From Musa acuminata AAA Group (taxonomy: Eukaryota > Streptophyta > Magnoliopsida > Zingiberales > Musaceae), in NCBI RefSeq assembly GCF_036884655.1, contig NC_088357.1, positions 7,179,001 to 7,243,000 on the forward strand: a DNA stretch of 64,000 bases, given 5' to 3'. The position numbers and the translations under genes were made by a program. Shown piece after piece: positions 44,201 to 55,726 of this stretch (its first letter is position 1; each line of letters opens with the position of its first letter). The notes below the pieces were generated by a model. That model was given only the letters and a program-made list of their open reading frames with translations. It did not search any database and had not been told where the DNA came from.

Positions 44201-47200
44201 TAAGGGTGATCAACTGATACAAGCCTAACATCTTCGGGAATACATCCACTGATAGGGCTACCAAGAGCATTATTTACTGCAATAGTTCCTGTAGCAAGCA
44301 CTCTAAAAGCTTCTTCATTTGCAAATGAGAGAACTTCAACTGATGGTTTATGAGTGCCAATGACAAAAGCCATATTAATATCAAAATTATCAAAGTGACT
44401 AACTTCATGATCCTTATTAGCTAGTCTAGCTTCTGAAGCTATATGTTTGTTATTGGTATTTTTCAATGGTATAGAAATGCATGAAACCTCATACTGCAGT
44501 CTCACATGTTGAATTTCATATACTTCAAAATTATAAGTTGAGAGTGATCTCACACCAATAATAGATAAAAAGCAAGGATTAGAAGTAGCTATAATTACCA
44601 AATTTTGACCAACTGCACCAACACTAATTGTCCTACTACCAGGAGACCAAGAAGCACATATTGGTAGAGAAAGAGGGACACCCCCTGGATGAGCAGACGT
44701 GGTAGGTAAACAGAGCCTTATACCACTCCTGTGAATCTGCACAAGCACCCCATCAGCAAACAAACCACAGGCCAAAGTGCAGACATCAGACTGAAACCCA
44801 ACTGCATCAGTTACATCGTTAAAGCTTAAACCAACGGACAAAATCCTAGTTTCTTCAACAAAAGATAACACAAGAAAGGAGTGATAAGGATCACTTTGTT
44901 TCATCCTCAGAGTCCATGTACCAGTTACTCCTTGATAAATTGGGGCAGTCCTTAAAAGCCTTTCTACACTTATACCACTTCGAATAATTCGTAGTGAACC
45001 CTCCGGATTCATTCCACAGCAAGCAAACATTTGGTCTTGTTTCTCATCATGGTAATCAGCAATAGACACATCCAAAATTGGAGCAATGTTTTGAATAGAA
45101 CTTTTGTAAAATAATTTAGCGTGTTCCAACTTAAGGACAAATCCATCTCCCATCTCCACTAAGCCTGCAATTAATCCACACTTGACCCATAAGAGTGCTT
45201 TGCATGGCGAACCCCTGTAGAGACACTCCGACAAATTAATGTTTATTCCTTCAGTGTGAGAATAAATCTCAACCATGTATAGTTCCCCAGTGTCCAAACA
45301 AAATATTAACTTAGGATCCATGGAATTACCAGGTCTCCAAGTCCATGAGCATACAAGCTTGGAACTTGAAGATCCTTTCCCGCCTCCACTATCAATGCTC
45401 ATAGGATCATCAACCTTAAACATATCTGGACCAGAATCTCGTAATTCCAACAAAGCACAAGCAGCTACATTGAACATGCCTTCGTCATCATCTAATGCCC
45501 TACATGACTCTTCAACAAAGCTTCGATCTTCAACCAAACTTGGTATGTTCAAATTTATCTTGTGAAGACAACAGATATTCTGTGGGTCTCTGAGATCCAT
45601 TAAAAGCATTTCTCCTATTCTAAAAAGAATTGCAAAGCCAGGAAAATGAGGAATGGCAGATATATTAATTGCTAAAGGCCCTGTTTCAGAATACCAGGAT
45701 ATAACTTGTATAGCATGTGCATGGCGATTATACCCAAATAACAGCAACTCATTTATGAACGAGCCTTTCCTGCAGTAAATATTAATACCTTCTGCAGTCA
45801 GTTGTAAGCAAAATCATTGCACTGAGAATGAAAAGGCAATAAAGAAATGTTTTATCACATATTATTAATCAAAAGCTGCATCTAAGAATTCATATTAGAA
45901 CAGAATCACACCTGTGCATTACAATTGCCAAAATGGAATGATATCCTTCTATCTGATAAGTACCATCTGAAATGAAGCACATGCTCCAAATTGTACCACG
46001 GATGCTGGTACCCAATGTATCCTGACCACTGCTTCCTTCTGTTTTGTTTTCCGATGGATAGGAAATTTTCTGAAATTATGACATGGGAAGATCTTCAAAA
46101 TCTGAAATAAGTATATACCATATTAGATGGACAAGACTACAAAAACTGGTCTACAGTCTACTTCACAAAATATTTTTCATCAATTTGCAGTAACTGACCT
46201 CATAACCAATGTTGCTATCAGAAATCATAGACACATCAAATAGTGCAAATCGATCTTCATATGCACTAACAGCAACAAAACAGCCTCTGTAAAACAAAAA
46301 AAAAAAAACAAACTGAGTCATTCAGTTAAATGATAATGGTGATCGATCTAGCTACACGAAAGGAGATTTAGTAATTCATCCATATCACTGGTAGATTCAT
46401 TATTAGTTGCTGATGGCTACATAACAAATCCACATTGAGACTAAAATATTGCTAATTCATGAGAAATGTATTCCTTGTACTATTGTAGTGTACAACAACT
46501 TTGTTGCATATAACTAAATCTTTTGCTGATTACCAAAACAGGTAAAGTCAAATTCCACCATTGAAATAAACAGAAGTAAAACTGATCATTTAAAACGTGG
46601 ACTATGTACAGGGCAAACCACCAGACAGGCAGCAGTCCCTAACCCAGTTCCATCATGGTTAATGAATATATCAGTTGAAACCCTAAAAAAGGTTTAAACT
46701 AGTCTTTTTTCTCTCCTTCTCAGATAACGGTGGACAAAGCTAGCTCATGATTTAAAAGTTCAAAAAGAAATCCAGGGCCTTGATTTCTGGCTCCGGTCTC
46801 TTTGGATCATGGGATTTTTTAGTCCCCCTCTTTATAGTGTTAACTATAATCAATAACGCCTTCTCTCGTGAAAAAAACTCCCATGGATGAGCAACCATCA
46901 TTCAACAAACTTCTCCACCCACGATGGACTATTGTCCACCATCCACATTCCATGGAGGAAGAAACGAGGAAGGTCATCAGGACTGCTTACCATTAGTAGG
47001 TTAAACAGGCAGTTGGGTTTACATTTATTTTGTTACTATATGCATGTCTTATTCCCCCAAATAGTTGGGACTTATGGTTTTGTTGTTGTTATTGTTGTAC
47101 ACATGTTTTATTTGCATTAAAATTCTTGGCACAAAAATGATGAATTCATATTCAGATATTGTCATATACATGTTTTATTTGTATTGAAATTCTTGGCACA

Positions 47201-50200
47201 AAAATGATGAATTCATATTCAGCTTAGCAACCTTGACCAAGTATAGTGAGACGCTGTAACTTATTAATTGTACCTAGTACAGCATACAGTAATACACCAT
47301 AGATATATTTAAGTTCAATCAAGCCCAATCCATTTATATACCGCTATTACATGGCCCAACTCTATGTCGAGAATTTTTTCCACGGCAATACAAGAACAAC
47401 AACAATAAGAAGCTATAATGTAGGGTTCGTAATGTCACAAATTTAATTAATTTTGCATAAGTCATTCAGCACCCTTGCGTGTCCGTCCGCAAAGGGTCAG
47501 GTCCCTAAAACCTCTTATGGTCCCTTAAAGACCTGCAAAAGAGAAGACGGGTTAGAGGAAACATTTAACTCGGGATCCCACAAGCAGACATTTCAACAAA
47601 CACGTATTAGACAATGCAAATTACAAGCATAGACTTCGTAAACTCTAAACAGTCACATCGTTCTACAACAGTGTTATGTGAGCACTTGTGAGGATTTTTT
47701 ATCGTGACAACCACTTTGGATCTTTTGTCATGCGACTGTTCAAAACTCACATAGTCTATATTTATAATTTGTATTGCTAATAAGTGTTTGCTGAAATATT
47801 TGCTTGTGAAATCCCGAGTTAAACGTTTCCTCTAGCCCGTCTTCTCTTTTGTGGCTCCTTAAGGGACCATAAGAGATTTCGGGAAAACTAACCCCATGCG
47901 GATAAACACACAAGGATTACCGCACAACTTAAGTAAAACCAGCTAAGTCCATGACAATATGCATGTCAAAGAACAATATGTCAAATGAGAACAAAGTACT
48001 TACCTAGGATCAACAGCCAACATTCTTCCTAATTGATGTACCACATTCCCTGGTTTGGATAATTCAATATGTGTCACAGCAAAGAACCTAAATAAAATCA
48101 AAGTGAATTGAGTAAATAAAAATTGATAAACAAAAGTCATGGAACAAACTACGAAGACCATATATAAGAGTAAAGATATATCTAGCAATAAAATTGCATG
48201 AGCGACCACCTCAAAAGGACATAGCACTATACCAACCTGTGCATGGTAGAACAAAAGGTAAGAAATGAAAGTTTTCCTGAATCGGAAAGAACAACTAACA
48301 AGTCTTTTCCCTGTGCCTGCAAAGCATAAGTATAACTGTAAAACACAAATGCATCTTTGTTCCTAGGACTGATCGAAACAAAATAAATTCGTTCAGTGAA
48401 GCTGCAGTGTCATGAAGCAATCAATGATATGCAAGAATTAAGGAGAATAGGGAAGAAGAAAAACCTGATGTGCATGTTCTTGGAATCTGTTGTTCCATGG
48501 TAGGATGGCAAGGTCCTTTATTGCACCAAAAAGGCTTTGTTCAAATATTGATTGTACAATGCCATCTTCATTGATAGATGCCAACTCCAGTGATGTTTCC
48601 TGAGAACAGTGAATGACATTTAACACATCCATAAAATGAGAGGTTCTTAAAACAGAACCACTAATCAGATCAAAACCCACCAATGCCAGTGATCATTTTG
48701 AGTATGCAACTTAAATACACTATCTTCATGTCCGTTATGACATTCCAATACACTCTCACATTCATGGTATTCTTAGAAATGCTTTAGGATAACTTCCACT
48801 GTCAAAAGACTGACTTACTGGAAGAGAAAAATAAAAAGCTAATGAACCTTGACATTAGTCCTCAAATACTGTAGCTGATGCAGTAAATCCACATTCATTG
48901 GTAGCAATTCTTTATGATAATTTTCATCATTAAAAAATGAGCTACTGAACCTTGACATTAGTTCTCAAATACTGTAGCAAACCCAGAAAATTGACAAGTA
49001 ACAAAAAAATATTGTGAACAAATAAGATTCAAGAAATTGACTATTGATAAGACATAAGATTCAAGAAATTGACTTTCAGTTATTTTGGATACTCGAAAAG
49101 AACTTTAGCTTAGATTTATATCTAACAGGCTGCCAAAATATAAACTCTTGAGAGTTCATAGATGACCAAAAGCTGACGACCATATTTTTTTAGCATGAAT
49201 TTCCTCCATAATCTAACATTTAAGTTCTATCCAGTTTTTTACAACTGCCAAAGATCTAATGCAATCTATGTAAAGAATGATCTGGGTCATAAGCAGATTG
49301 CATCAAGAGTTTAAATAAATAATTTATATACATTGCATTCAACTCCATAGTCGTCTGAAATTAAATGCCTTACATAATTCTGTTATTGCCATTAAAGAAA
49401 AATAACAATAAGCAGGCCATATCGAGATTCAGAACTTATAGTAATATATTATAATTTCTTTTTGAAAAAAAATAGATTCAAAACTTATTATTTATCTAGT
49501 TCAGTTTAACAGGTTCCAAATCCATCTCAATTTCACAAATAAAAAATGTCTCTTCTACTTTTAAATACCTAACTTCCTTTAGAAAAAATACTTTACTTGC
49601 ATGTTGCTGCTACTAGAGGCTACCGGTTACTCTAAAAAACATGAACAAAGTTTACTTCAGATAGAACCAACAGATGACCCAAAAAGAAGCCAGTGGTTAT
49701 TTGAGTATAAGGTCATGCCATGTCCGAGTCAAATTAAATAATGAACTACTCAAGCATCACTTGCCTTGAAAATATTATTCAGATTACATGTTAAGGCCTT
49801 TTTATTAGTGCACTTAGTTGGAACTTGGAACTTGTGCATAATTGAGTCATTATTTGAGTTGGTTAAGTCGACTCCAAGTCAAGGTTCAAGGATCCTTTAT
49901 TATAAACTTGCCCTTTATGATAAAGGCTGGCAGCCAAAGGAAGATTATGATGATTAATAATTTAAAGGCAGAATGCAACTTAAATTTCTGAAGATGCAAG
50001 GAGGGAAATCGAATTGGTCAAAACAGAATGAGGTCTGGTTGAAAACTGATATGGGGAATATTCGTTTTGATCCGAAGTTCAACATGCTACAGCCACATGT
50101 CCAGAAAAACGACATAAGACCTCAACTGACTACCCCACCATGTCAGCAGAACAGAAAATAGATGATGAATATTCTGTCATGCATAATATTTTCCATAACC

Positions 50201-51107
50201 CGCAAGAAGCCAAGGAAGAAGCAGCTAAGGTGACAGCAGACAGGGTTAACGACGTCAGACTCTCTTTCTGACATTCATTAAAAGGTGAAGGCGAAGCCCA
50301 TTCCCAACATCAATCTTCATGCAGGAAGGACGTCTCACGATTGACACCAGTTCAGGAGACCAAGACATTGGGCGAGATCAAAGTTTCTCACGTGGATGGG
50401 ACTCGAACCAAGTCAGGCTGATCAGCACAAAGGCAACCACCAACGTTAGACCACACCAAAAACCAATAGTGATGAGGCTGCTTTTCAAAAGGAAGGTTGT
50501 GGTCTAGGAGCTACTAGTAGAGATTGGAATAAGAAGGCAATATTCACAATTCAGATTAAATCGTAAAGTTATAGCGGGCCAAAAACAGAAGTAATTGCTT
50601 TGAAATGAAATTAAATTCACTAATTACGTTGGTTTGGATGTGTCTGCATGAATGTGGCAAACAAGATTGGAAAAATGTACAAAAACTTCATCCATCAGTG
50701 TAATTGTAAAGTTTACTACTAAAATCTTTGGACAGTAGGGAGGTAAGACATGCAGGCCTAGAGTGTAACAGGAATCACGCACACCTTTTGGTTTGGAACC
50801 AACAAGATTACTTTTTTCATAAGGATCTTTACCAAGTATTGAAAACAAATAAAAGATTAAAAATAAAACAATTCCAAGGAAACAAAGGAGGCATGGAACA
50901 GCAAATCTGTGAACACGATAACAATCACAAAGCGAGTACCTTCCCGAACACGATGTCCGAGGAATACGGCGAGCGTATGTGTCCCTGGACGGCGTGGAGG
51001 ATGGCGCTTCCGCGAAGGACGCACTTAGCGAGGTAGTGGACGCCGCGGCTACCCCTGGCCGCCGAACCGAAGTGGCCCCCGCGCGCGGCCGATTCATCCT
51101 CTCCCAT
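29518..51107 (-). CDS. CPSF-A/DDB1/SF3B3-family large protein (At3g11960-like)
   Basis: Fifteen exons join in frame to 1388 residues: 50940-51107, 48465-48599, 48237-48316, 48004-48087, 46199-46286, 45912-46069, 43762-45769 (2 kb), 42180-42490, 40323-40641, 40026-40181, 39776-39917, 37341-37417, 34676-34815, 32680-32788 and 29518-29709. The nearest relative I recognise is Arabidopsis At3g11960 (about 1379 residues). Shared blocks are HYLAKCVLRGS, SSDIVFGK, LFGAIKDLAILPWN, GKDLLVVLSDSGKLSFL, the MMS1-type N-terminal propeller, FAVGRTRF, the CPSF-A C-terminal region and ILDGDMLMQFLEL near the end. DDB1, SF3B3 and CPSF160 relatives are triple beta-propeller scaffolds in ubiquitin ligases, the U2 snRNP and 3'-end processing. 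The specific job of this paralogue is not known to me. The first in-frame ATG is at 51107; an upstream GTG is not a likely start. No broken exon was found. Confidence 0.94.
29915..29995. repeat. Fragment of a common plant SINE-like repeat (CPSF-A-family intron 14)
   Basis: GGTGGCCCAATGAACGAGCC followed by CCCACTAATGTGG and GGGGAGGTC, then CTTGAACC, resembles the body of a repeat I have seen in many monocot introns (GGCCCA-TGCACGAGGCTCCC type). Only a fragment, with no target duplication identified. Confidence 0.35.
33763..33835. repeat. (CTC)n then (CT)n microsatellite in CPSF-A-family intron 13
   Basis: About nine CTC units followed by about 18 CT units. This creates an artefactual open frame rich in Arg/Glu on the minus strand (33589-33888). 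Confidence 0.9.
36474..36524. repeat. (CT)n/(AT)n compound microsatellite in CPSF-A-family intron 12
   Basis: A run of about 17 CT units changes directly into AT repeats. A second pure AT run follows at about 36637-36669. Between them lies the hairpin-forming block reported in the findings. Confidence 0.9.
41172..41206. repeat. (AT)n microsatellite in CPSF-A-family intron 8
   Basis: About 17 AT units. The flanking 40930-41400 contains a leader-like stretch (ACAAATAGAGG before, CTTCTCTCTTTCTCC after) that could be an old LTR fragment, but no ends were found. Confidence 0.85.
47045..47097 (+). mobile_element. SINE 3'-end fragment in CPSF-A-family intron 4
   Basis: CCCCAAATAGTTGGGACTTA followed by TGGTTTTGTTGTTGTTATTG is the typical 3' end of an Au-like plant SINE (GGGACTTATGG ... 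(TTG)n). I could not find the tRNA-like head upstream, so the copy is 5'-truncated or highly diverged. Confidence 0.45.
47100..47224. repeat. Tandem duplication of about 66 bp
   Basis: CATGTTTTATTTG followed by ATTCTTGGCACAAAAATGAT and GAATTCATATTCAG occurs at about 47102-47156 and again at about 47168-47222. It follows the SINE tail directly. Confidence 0.8.
47472..47915. mobile_element. Foldback (long inverted repeat) element in CPSF-A-family intron 4
   Basis: The left arm (about 47472-47665) is the approximate reverse complement of the right arm (about 47715-47915). For example AAAAGAGAAGACGGGTTAGA on the left pairs with the reverse of TCTAGCCCGTCTTCTCTTTT on the right, and TTTAACTCGGGAT with ATCCCGAGTTAAA. 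The arms are about 195-200 bp with a spacer of about 50 bp. No coding capacity, so it is most like a non-autonomous DNA transposon. Exact ends and target duplication are not resolved. Confidence 0.8.
48600..50939. other. Intron 1 of the CPSF-A-family gene
   Basis: 2.3 kb. The first 1.2 kb is AT-rich. The part from about 49780 to 50520 is less AT-rich and has several short plus-strand frames (60-70 codons) without recognisable domains. It may be an inserted repeat, but I found no termini. Confidence 0.4.
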
Positions 51108-52229
51108 GCCGACCACCTCGATCTCTCTCTCTCACGTCCTAATGGCCGGGAATTGATCGGGAAAATGATCAGGCCGAGGAGAATCTAGGGCTTGTTCGGT
51201 GGTCGACAAAGATTGGGGGAGTTGAGTCGCTGAGGGGGAAGAAATAGTCGTGAACGTGGTCGCTCCTTAAGTCGCACCTCCGGTAGTCGTATGGTAAGTC
51301 GGCCTGAAGTTACGACACGCGCGGATCACCATAACCCAATGACCCGATCCGAACTCTAAACCCGAAAGATTAGTAGATCCGAATCCGAAGCTTGATAATT
51401 ATATCCAATGATATGATATATAATTATTTCCTAAAGACCAAAGTCAGCATTGATCGTATGTGGAATACATCATCGAGTCAAGCATCAATAGGGATGTTAG
51501 TGTGGGCCTTATAATCCTCATTTTGGATTCATCTCAAAATGTTGGATTTGGATGCCTATCTCGAATCCAAATCCGATCCGGTAGCATCCTTCCTTATATG
51601 TCAATCAAGTATTCCATAACTCTTACGTTTTCGGATTTGGATCCAAAAGTTCAACCCAATAAAACCAGTCTCCCATTTTGGATCCCACCGATATGCATTT
51701 AGGAAGGATAATAACTCGCAAATTTAGGTGTTATGCCTATCTATCTATATTAACAAAAATAATATATCAACATGTAGCTTGGAAGAAAAGGATGAGAAAA
51801 TTATGTGAAAATAGAATATTTCTTATGAAATGACTTGAAATTTGGTGAGTCTTGGAATTTAATAACTTGTTAGTGTTATCAGATATCGTAAAACTTGATA
51901 CTATTCTTTCTCAATGGTGTCATCTGTTTCAAATTTATCCCTACACTACAGTAAGATATCATACAATTTAACATTCAAAAGAAAAAGGCAGAAAATGTGT
52001 TTCAAGCACACCTACTGCCTTCCAATTCTAAAAGGATTCCTTAATTTTAGGTATTCTTAATTTATAAATTTTTAAATTTTAAATTTTTTTATTTATTTTT
52101 TAATTATGGTAAAAAAAATTAAACCTTTTCTAATTATATTATGAATCATTTGATATAACAAATTAAGGATTGTTATTTTTATTTATTTATTTATTTATTA
52201 TAATTTCTAATTCTAATTGATTAAGGATT

Positions 52230-52287
<58 letters not shown>

Positions 52288-52440
52288 GTCTTTGGTTATT
52301 TTTTTCAAGCAATCAAACACAACTCAAAACCTTTAGTCATTAGTAGAAAGATCCCTCCTGATGGTATTTGAAGTACTTCAAATGGTCAATCGGTACATCA
52401 TTGCATGCTAAGGTCATGGTTGTTGAGTAAGCAAGGAGAA
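51108..52440. other. Intergenic: promoter of the CPSF-A-family gene and AT-rich spacer
   Basis: 51108-51370 is GC-rich leader/promoter for the minus-strand gene. The rest is AT-rich with a very long (TA)n run at about 52234-52285. I see no gene. Confidence 0.5.
52234..52285. repeat. Long (TA)n microsatellite
   Basis: About 26 uninterrupted TA units upstream of the gypsy remnant, the longest simple repeat in the window. Confidence 0.9.
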
Positions 52441-54780
52441 TCTCACAAAAATTTAAAATGAGAACGATTACAATCCACTATTGGCCCAATACCACCATGA
52501 TAAAAGAGAGACAAACAATTCAATTTGTCTTGACCAATGTCAAAACTAACACCATTAAATTTAATATAGAAAAATGTTTGATCGATGAGAACCCCACTTG
52601 AAAAAAGAACAAAATCAAGTATTACTATTTCCATCGTGATTACAACCACAATACGAAAGATTATCATGACCTAAAGGAATAAATCAAAGAACTCATTGTT
52701 GAATCTCGTATTTTGATGATGAAACTAATTGATAATTATGTTTATGTTTAACTGCATTTTGAGTGATGCAGGTCTACTCGATCAGGATTAGACAGTTAAC
52801 GCAGGAGGAATTGATGTTGCACCGGAGGAGATCACGTTAGGATATTGGATGGCAGAAGGCTTCGGACGTCGGGCATCGGGCCAAGAGCGGAATTGCGCCA
52901 AGGATATCGGCGTTGCAGAGGTCAACCGCCGATTGGGCAACAAGCTGCAAGAGAGGACGATGCACCGAAGAATCGGACGAAGCGCCAACCAATGACGTGC
53001 CAGGCAATAGAATGTCAATTCGCGTTGTAATAATTGTCTAGATCGGAGTAGAGTTTTAGCTTGTGTGTGCAGGATTAACTACGATAACGATGAAGACATA
53101 AAGCAAAACAAAGTGTCGGAGTCAAGCACGAAGGATTCATTGCGAGTTCAAGAGTTCGACGGAAGTCCGAAGGTTCGTCCGGAATGCTGCTGGAACTAGC
53201 CGAGAATGAGTAGGGAGCTTGCCGAAGGGTTTTTCGGAAGCTCGCCGGAAGGTTCATTGGATGTTCGCGGAGCTCGCCGAGAAAGATCGGAGCTTACCGA
53301 AGAAGCTCGTTGGAACTCGTCAAGATCAAATCGTGAAGTCTAGGAGCTTGCCGGGAGTCCGCAGAATGGTTTCCGAGAGTTTATTGGAAAACCGTCGGAA
53401 GTTCGCCGGAAGCTCGTCGGAAAAAGTCTTGACTTACGGACTTTGTAATAGCTTAGAAAATATCTTTAAATTCATAGTTAGCACGTTAATTAGGGTTAGG
53501 ATTAGGTGTTAATCTTATAACCCAAGTATGGGCCAATTGGGCCCGAGTTCGTACTGGTTTGGGCCAAGTTTGGAGCCCAACCAGTAAGCTGAATTGGCTT
53601 AGGCGGTGGCACCGCCAGCATCGGGAACATAAGTGAATTCAAAATTTTGGAGCCCAAATTTGAATCCTCTTGAGGCCTATAAATACCCCTCAAGTCTCAG
53701 TTGAGAATACAACTTTTTGAGCAGCAAGTGATTGAGAGAAAAGTCTTAGAAGAGTCTTTGCTAGTCTTGTTTTTAATTTGCTAGTGTTCACCTCCTTCTT
53801 TCTTGCTGAAAATCTGTAAGAGAGTGAACCGCTTGTAAAAGTTGTAAGAGGGGTATTTACCCTTCCCTTTCAAGAGATTTGCTAGTGGAAGGTGGGAGCC
53901 TCATCGAAGAGGGGCTTCGCAAGTGGATGTAGGTCATTTGACCGAACCACTGTAAAATCGGCGTAATCTCTGGTTTGCATTTACTTATTTTCATTTATAT
54001 TACTGCAAACCATTTGCACTTTAATGCTATACTGTTTTGTCTCCGTCTTACTTATCTTTTCAAGTTAAAACACAATCGAAACGTTTTTAAACGGAAACGT
54101 TGCTTTTATCGTACGAAGTTTCCGAAAAGTGTTTAAATCGTGAAAAGTTTATCGCACTTCACCCCTGCACTAATTCACCCCCCCCTCTTAGTGCCGCTCC
54201 GATCCTAACACTCATACGACAAGGGCACATCGAGTGGATCATTCATAAATGTCGAGAACTGTCACTCCAACCTTAGGGGTCGATCAAAAGGCAAATAAAC
54301 GTCATTGTCAGCAACCTGACCTCCAAATGAGACAGCACCTCGAGTCATAAAGAATATGTCCGAGCCATTATTGGCAAGCATCCCCGAACTAAAAGTGACT
54401 AGCAAATAACTTTCAAAGAAGAAAAGTCTGAATGCCTCAACCCAAACCATGATGATGCTCTAGTAGTTACCATAAGGATAATTAGCGAGCACATAAAAAG
54501 AGTCATGATCAATATAAACAGAGCTCACGAGTGACTCGATCTCCCCTCTTAGAATCACAAGCTTACATACCACTTTTGGAGAGGAACCATGCTTAAAAGA
54601 CAATGAATACCAAGTTCCTGGTAGTCAATACCCTCTCGACGTATAATGTCGTTAAATGATGACCAATGCTGAACAGACTATAGGCAATTATCTCAACCTA
54701 TCACATTATGATGAAATTTTCAACCAATATCGGAGTCAACGAATTAAGAAGCAACCCAAGGGAATTCTGACAGTGTTACC
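52440..54780 (+). mobile_element. Degenerate Ty3/gypsy retrotransposon remnant (gag-protease), interrupted
   Basis: Left of the solo LTR (about 52610-52696) the plus strand reads KYYYFHRDYNHNTKDYHDLK, the decayed form of the gypsy gag zinc-knuckle region (FHRD.GH.T..C.DLK). Right of it (54211-54470) the same frame continues with RQGHIEWIIHK, a proline-poor linker, ITFKEEKSE and NHDDALVVTIRI, which match the gag-protease junction of plant gypsy elements. The cysteines of the knuckle are mutated and there are several stops. Reverse transcriptase and integrase were not seen, nor were this element's own LTRs. Its limits are approximate. Confidence 0.7.
52697..54210. mobile_element. Solo LTR with perfect 5-bp target-site duplication
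   Basis: The unit begins TGTTGAATCTCG and ends GATCCTAACA, giving the TG...CA termini of an LTR, and is 1514 bp long. CTCAT flanks both sides (52692-52696 and 54211-54215). Inside are a TATA box (TATAAATA, 53678-53685), a CT-rich leader and a terminal stretch CACCCCCCCCTCTTAGTGCC typical of plant LTR 3' ends. The ORFs inside are incidental. About 53150-53440 has many AGCTCGCCGGAA-like subrepeats. No internal domain or second LTR is present, so it is a recombined solo LTR. The family was not identified. Confidence 0.88.
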
Positions 54781-55588
54781 TCATAGTTGTCTCCCTACAT
54801 AAAAAAATTTTCAAGATGAGAAATTTCTTAGCGAAAAGGCGCCCGATATCGACATACAGCCGATACGAACCATCTGAATCGCTCAAGACTCGAAATTTAT
54901 ACAGAAACGAAGTTGCTGAGCCAATATTAAACAAAGAAATAAAGGATTTAAATACGCAATTAGGTTATCAGATGCACGCAAACCACCGAGATTTCATAGA
55001 ACAAGAGACTGAATGAATCAGTAAAAAAAAACGTTAGGGATCGAGAAGAGGGATGATGAAGAAGATGAGGGGAGGAAAAAGGAGGTTGAGCCGTCGATGT
55101 CACGCCAGCGATCGCCCCGGCGAAGCAGCGGCAATCTAGGGCACAGGAGGTAGAGCCCTACGCGAGTCTGCAGGAAGCGGATGAATTAGCCTAATAAACG
55201 GACACTCGAGACACTCACCCTCCTCACGTACCTGCTTGGTGATCGGCTGCTTTAAATGGACCCGCCAAAGGGTCCATGACTAGAGAAAGGCCAAATTACT
55301 ATGCTTAGTAAATCACTTGAATTATTTATAATCCGGTTAATTTAATCCTCTTTGACTTGTCTCTCCTGGTCAAACCAACCGACCACTGCCAAAACTTCCC
55401 GCCATCCTTTCGCCCCACTCCGTCTTCCTCGTCGAACACCTTGTGCTTCTCTTCCGTGGAGCCGCTCCATATATCTATCTATATGATGGTCGTCTTCGGG
55501 TGGTGGAGTGAATTCCATAATCCTTCTTCCTTGCCCCGTTCTCTTCTTCGATCCGTGAACACCTTGTGCTTCTCACTACACGACCAGC
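54781..55588. other. Unassigned spacer between the gypsy remnant and the PPR fragment
   Basis: 54820-55020 is AT-rich. 55030-55260 is GC-rich and, read on the minus strand, looks like a plant leader (CCCTCTTCTCGATCCCTAACG). No coding frame with a domain follows on that strand, so if it is a promoter its gene has been lost. Confidence 0.35.
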
Positions 55589-55726
55589 ATGCAGGATATG
55601 TGCTGCCTCGGCCGCGTAAGCGAAGCCCGCAGACTATTCGAAGAAATGCCTCACACAGACACCATCACCTGGAACTCCGTGATCTTCCGCCACTCCATTT
55701 CAATGAGCAGCATTCATTTGTTTTAA
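55589..55726 (+). pseudogene. Pentatricopeptide repeat (PPR) gene fragment
   Basis: An ATG at 55589 opens 45 codons ending in TAA. The text CCLGRVSEARRLFEEMPHTD followed by TITWNSVIF fits one P/L-type PPR motif (G...EARRLFEEMP..D..TWNS.I). PPR proteins bind organellar RNA and have ten or more such motifs, so this is a small relic. After TWNSVIF the frame is unrelated and stops. The same DNA in other frames carries no domain. The larger frame across 55357-55797 is incidental. Confidence 0.65.

Noticed and set aside
49766..50507. Three short plus-strand frames in CPSF-A-family intron 1
   Set aside because: No recognisable domain, not joined by clear splice sites; kept only as a possible unknown insertion.
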